Assembly (NCBI GenBank): GCA_027489105.1
Contig: JAIYAJ010000133.1
Location: forward strand, 1 to 9,008
Length of the DNA: 9,008 nt
Direction: 5' to 3'
DNA from: Zymomonas sp.
GTDB lineage: Bacteria; Pseudomonadota; Alphaproteobacteria; Sphingomonadales; Sphingomonadaceae
The position numbers were made by a program, and so were the translations under genes. This document shows, piece after piece, positions 6,436-9,008 of this stretch. The number at the start of each line of letters is the position of its first letter. The stretch's first letter is position 1. The notes under the pieces were generated by a model. It had not been told where the DNA came from, ran no database searches, and saw only the letters and a program-made list of their open reading frames with translations.

Positions 6436-7916
6436 CCGTGCTTCTCGCCGGATTGCCCCCTGCGTCGCCAGAGCAGCGCGGCAAGGGAGGCCATCAGCGG
6501 GATCAGCCAGATGATCCGTGCCTGATAACGCGGCTGGGGCTCCGAGACGCCGCCGCCGAGCAGCGCGTTGACCATGGCGCCGATCATGAAAAGGCCGATC
6601 CACAGCAGCAGGTCCCGATCGGCCTGGGTCGACGATCTGCCCCGTATCGACCGGGCGAGGAGCATCAGCACCGATATAGCGACGACGGCCTGCTGGAGCC
6701 TCGCGACAAGCATCTGAGGCCAGAGGTTCCGGCCACCCAGCGAGGACAGAAGCGCGGCACGCTGGCGGGGCGGCAGCGAGCGCCAGCACCGGTCGCCGGG
6801 CGCGCAATGATAGTTGAGGATATCGACCTCGAACCGCAGCATCTGCCGCGTCGCATTATAGGCGATGCGTCCGCCCTGCGCGATCGGATGCTCGGCCAGG
6901 ACCGCGAGCGCGAAGGCGCTGTCCTGATCGGACATGGCGCGCCGCGTCTGCGCATCGGCGAACATATAGCCGCCCCGCGCCGGATCGAGCGACCAGAGAA
7001 ACTCACCGGCAGCGACCGACGAGCGGTCCTTCCACGCGCAGGCGGCGAAGGACGGTCGATCGCAATGGTCGCGCAGATAGGCAAGCCCCGGTCCGTCCGC
7101 CATGAAGCGCGCGGTCAGCAGCGGCACCAGCAGGGGCCTACGCCCGAACACCCGCTCCACGACCGCGCCGGTTAGCACCACCGATGCGAGCCCGATCGCG
7201 AGCAGCGTCAGGGTCGTCAGGAAAGCACCGCGCCATTCCGGCCACGGCCGACCGCCCAACCGCATGCCGACCGGCAGCAGGACGAGCATCGCCCCGATCG
7301 CAACAATGTGCGTCAGGTGTGAGAGCAGCGACAGCAGCAGAAGCGCGCCAACGCCCGTCCGCTCCCACCGTCTCATCCGGCCCCTGTCGATCACCATCAG
7401 GAGAAAGGCGAGCATGCCGAAGCCCGCCAGAAGATCGGGCATCAAGAGCCCGACGAAGAAGGGCAGCGACGTGCCCAGCGCGAGCAGCGAAACCGTCGCG
7501 AGGAGCGCTTGCCGGGTCAACACATCGAACATGCGCAGCGTCAGATGGACCAGCCAATAGGCCGCAACGGCTTGCGCAATCACGAACAGCCAGAAACTGC
7601 CGAACAGGAAGGTCATCCACAGCAGGGCCCCGAAATAGGGCGAGCGGCCTGCCATGATGCTCTGGCTGGCGATGTCGTTGCCATGGGCGGCGACATGGCC
7701 GCGCGCTTCAGGGCGTTTGGCGGCCGGATCGAGCGCGCGACGATAATGCTCGGTCCACTCGGTCGAGATGCGGTGGCCCGAGAAGATATAGGCGGCGCTG
7801 TCCGCTGCCCGCACATAGGAGGTCGTGTCGGGAAAGAAGAAGGGCTGGCCATTGAGAAAGGCAGGCCACGCAAGCGCGCAGATGCAGGCGACGTGCAACA
7901 GCCAGCGCTGAATCAT
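6432..7916 (-). CDS. Polytopic membrane protein, GT-C-glycosyltransferase-like, function unknown
   Basis: A 494-residue protein I cannot place in a named family. Hydrophobic segments lie at about 4-22, 96-127, 137-156, 160-176, 186-215, 230-255, 408-425, 437-455 and 465-483. A large hydrophilic loop separates them at about 270-400. After the first helix comes FFFPDTTSYVRAAD with Asp30: an acidic residue in the first extracytoplasmic loop is characteristic of GT-C enzymes, which use polyprenyl-phosphate sugars. Further features are RSPYFG (91-96), LMPD (158-161) and a C-terminal PRYQARIIW block, reminiscent of the conserved Arg-Tyr region near the end of GT-C proteins. The large loop carries four cysteines (285, 293, 371, 377) that could form disulfides if periplasmic. 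ATG 7916 sits directly at the first helix with a G-rich stretch (GGGGGCAGGG) just upstream. It overlaps the downstream GT2 gene by ATGA. A GT-C role is inference; a wzy-like or transport role remains possible. Confidence 0.75.
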   Translation of the reverse strand: MIQRWLLHVACICALAWPAFLNGQPFFFPDTTSYVRAADSAAYIFSGHRISTEWTEHYRRALDPAAKRPEARGHVAAHGNDIASQSIMAGRSPYFGALLWMTFLFGSFWLFVIAQAVAAYWLVHLTLRMFDVLTRQALLATVSLLALGTSLPFFVGLLMPDLLAGFGMLAFLLMVIDRGRMRRWERTGVGALLLLSLLSHLTHIVAIGAMLVLLPVGMRLGGRPWPEWRGAFLTTLTLLAIGLASVVLTGAVVERVFGRRPLLVPLLTARFMADGPGLAYLRDHCDRPSFAACAWKDRSSVAAGEFLWSLDPARGGYMFADAQTRRAMSDQDSAFALAVLAEHPIAQGGRIAYNATRQMLRFEVDILNYHCAPGDRCWRSLPPRQRAALLSSLGGRNLWPQMLVARLQQAVVAISVLMLLARSIRGRSSTQADRDLLLWIGLFMIGAMVNALLGGGVSEPQPRYQARIIWLIPLMASLAALLWRRRGQSGEKHG

Positions 7917-8001
7917 CCCTGCCCCCGAAGCCCCGCCACTACCCCGCCGTCATCCGCGATCGGCCATGGCTTTGCAACCGATGTTGGGGCAGCATGCGGC
8001 G
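7917..8001. promoter_or_regulatory. Divergent intergenic region between the glycosyltransferase operon and the LysR-type gene
   Basis: These 85 bp must hold the promoters of both divergent genes unless the LysR gene starts at ATG 7966, which would shrink the gap to 49 bp. LysR-type regulators commonly control a divergent neighbour through sites here. I see no convincing T-N11-A palindrome. The only symmetry is a short GCAT-N6-ATGC (7993-8006) at the very start of the LysR coding region. Call it a likely regulatory region without an identified site. Confidence 0.3.
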
Positions 8002-8892
8002 ATGCATGAGGATTATGACCTGTTCGTCGAGATCGTCGACGCCGGAAGCCTCGCGGCTGCCGGCCGGCGGCTGCGCATATCCCCGGCGATGGTGTCGAAA
8101 CGGCTGGCGCGGCTCGAATCCCGGCTCGGCGCACAACTTGTCCACCGTACCACGCGCCGCCTGCTGGTCACAGAGGTCGGCCAGACCTTCTACGAAGATG
8201 TCCGCCATATCGTCGAAGCGACGCGCGCGGCCGAGGCCCGTGTGGCCGGTCGGATCGGGCAGCCGGCCGGGGTGTTGCGCGTGTCAGCCCCTACGTCCTT
8301 CGGGCGGCTGCACGTGGTTCCCTATCTGAAGAGCTTTCTCGATCTCCACCCCCGGATCGACCTGACGATCGATCTCGACGACGGCTTCGTCGACCTGCTC
8401 GGCGAGCGGATCGACGTCGCGATCCGCATCTCGCCGCCGCCGGCCAAATCGCTCGACTCCAGCCTGCTCGCCGAAAATCACCGGATCCTTTGCGCTTCGC
8501 CCGCCTATCTCGCCGCACATGGCGCACCGGCCAGCCTCGACGACCTGAGCGCGCATCGCCTGCTCGCCGCCGATCATCAACTGCCCTGGCGCCTCGAAGG
8601 ACCGGACGGTCCCGCCACGGTCGACGGGCAAAGCGCAGTGCGGACCAATTCGAGCGAGGTCGCGCGCGATCTGGCACTGGCAGGGCTGGGCATCGCCCTG
8701 CGGTCGACCTGGGATGTTGGCCCAGCACTGCGCGACGGACGGCTGATACGGGTGCTCGACGCCTATCGCGGGGCGACCGACGTCGCCATCTATGCGGTTC
8801 AGCCGCGCGGCGCGCGCGATACGCCCAATGCGAGCGCGTTCATCCGCCACGTCCGCGCTATCTTCTCGCCACAGCCGCCCTGGGATAGATGA
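8002..8892 (+). CDS. LysR-family transcriptional regulator
   Basis: A 296-residue DNA-binding regulator. The N-terminal winged helix-turn-helix spans about 5-62: YDLFVEIVDAGSLAAAGRRL, then SPAMVSKRLARLESRLG (27-43), LVHRTTRR (46-53) and TEVGQTFYE. The effector domain follows from about 80 with VLRVSAPTSFGR, the DLLGERIDVAIRI block and the LCASPAYLAAHG block, as in the CrgA-like subgroup of LysR regulators. Length is normal for the family. I chose ATG 8002 because family members begin only a few residues before the YDLF helix; ATG 7966 would add 12 residues (MALQPMLGQHAA) with no family precedent. It diverges from the glycosyltransferase operon and its TGA overlaps the mazG start, so it is probably co-transcribed with mazG. 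The effector and target genes are unknown. Confidence 0.93.
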   Translation: MHEDYDLFVEIVDAGSLAAAGRRLRISPAMVSKRLARLESRLGAQLVHRTTRRLLVTEVGQTFYEDVRHIVEATRAAEARVAGRIGQPAGVLRVSAPTSFGRLHVVPYLKSFLDLHPRIDLTIDLDDGFVDLLGERIDVAIRISPPPAKSLDSSLLAENHRILCASPAYLAAHGAPASLDDLSAHRLLAADHQLPWRLEGPDGPATVDGQSAVRTNSSEVARDLALAGLGIALRSTWDVGPALRDGRLIRVLDAYRGATDVAIYAVQPRGARDTPNASAFIRHVRAIFSPQPPWDR

Positions 8893-9008
8893 TCGCGATG
8901 ATCGAACAGCTTCACGCCATCATGGCCCGCCTCCGCGACCCCGAAACCGGCTGCCCCTGGGACGTTCAGCAGGATTTCGCGACGATCGCACCCTACACGA
9001 TCGAGGAA
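8889..9008 (+). CDS. mazG: Nucleoside triphosphate pyrophosphohydrolase MazG, N-terminal 40 residues (cut by window)
   Basis: MazG hydrolyses (d)NTPs to monophosphates and pyrophosphate, cleaning nucleotide pools and affecting the stringent response (family knowledge). The visible part reads IMARLRDPETGCPWDVQQDFATIAPYTIEE, whose RLRDP-x-x-GCPWD and TxxTIAPYT-like blocks match the first helix of MazG closely (E. coli has RLRDPENGCPWD). The frame is open to the right edge. ATG 8889 overlaps the LysR stop codon (TGA 8890-8892) as ATGA, which argues for coupling; ATG 8898, three codons later, is an equally possible start, and neither has a strong ribosome binding site. Linkage to a LysR gene is probably read-through rather than functional kinship. 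The catalytic EExxE motifs lie beyond the window, with the first Glu pair just at the edge. Confidence 0.93.
   Translation, partial: MIAMIEQLHAIMARLRDPETGCPWDVQQDFATIAPYTIEE

Noticed and set aside
5395..6525. 376-codon plus-strand frame across the GT2 gene
   Set aside because: His, Arg, Asp and Gln-rich antisense shadow; the minus strand carries all GT2 motifs in order.
6436..6807. Upstream extension of the GT2 frame to 6807
   Set aside because: It lies over the end of the polytopic membrane-protein gene in another frame and has no GT2 family counterpart; the ATGA overlap at 6435 explains the start.

Overview
The window looks like chromosomal DNA of a GC-rich alphaproteobacterium, most likely a sphingomonad (Sphingomonadales). 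This is inferred from the codon usage, the gene families and their order, not from a database match. It holds nine supported protein genes. Two are cut by the window edges: typA on the left and mazG on the right. I saw no insertion sequence, tRNA, rRNA or CRISPR array.

Layout: typA/bipA, a ribosome-associated GTPase, runs leftwards from 1269 and is cut at base 1. The 359 bp between typA and the next gene are not empty. A well-formed intrinsic terminator points leftwards at 1388-1418 with no protein gene for it to terminate, so a small RNA gene probably lies on the minus strand at about 1388-1490. A 17-bp palindrome (1504-1520) sits just upstream of it. A two-gene rightward operon follows: a TelA-family protein (1629-2816) and a small two-helix membrane protein (2828-3541) that resembles the XpaC family. 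This pairing recurs in bacteria, but its biochemical role is poorly defined.

The 3' end of that operon overlaps by 13 bp the 3' end of a leftward gene for a BtuF-like periplasmic binding protein (3529-4398). A BtuC/FecCD-type permease (4443-5447) starts divergently only 44 bp away. Together they should supply two parts of a cobalamin or metal-chelate importer. The ATPase subunit is not in the window, because the permease is followed 13 bp later by the end of a convergent gene.

From 7916 down to 5461 a leftward two-gene operon encodes a multi-spanning membrane protein of about 494 residues with GT-C-like features, followed by a family 2 glycosyltransferase with two C-terminal membrane helices. 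The genes are coupled through an ATGA overlap. The natural reading is a lipid-linked sugar donor synthase working with a membrane-embedded transferase; the acceptor is unknown. This is the least described and most interesting protein system here.

At the right end a LysR-type regulator (8002-8892) runs rightwards and overlaps by ATGA the start of mazG, a nucleoside triphosphate pyrophosphohydrolase that is cut by the window edge.
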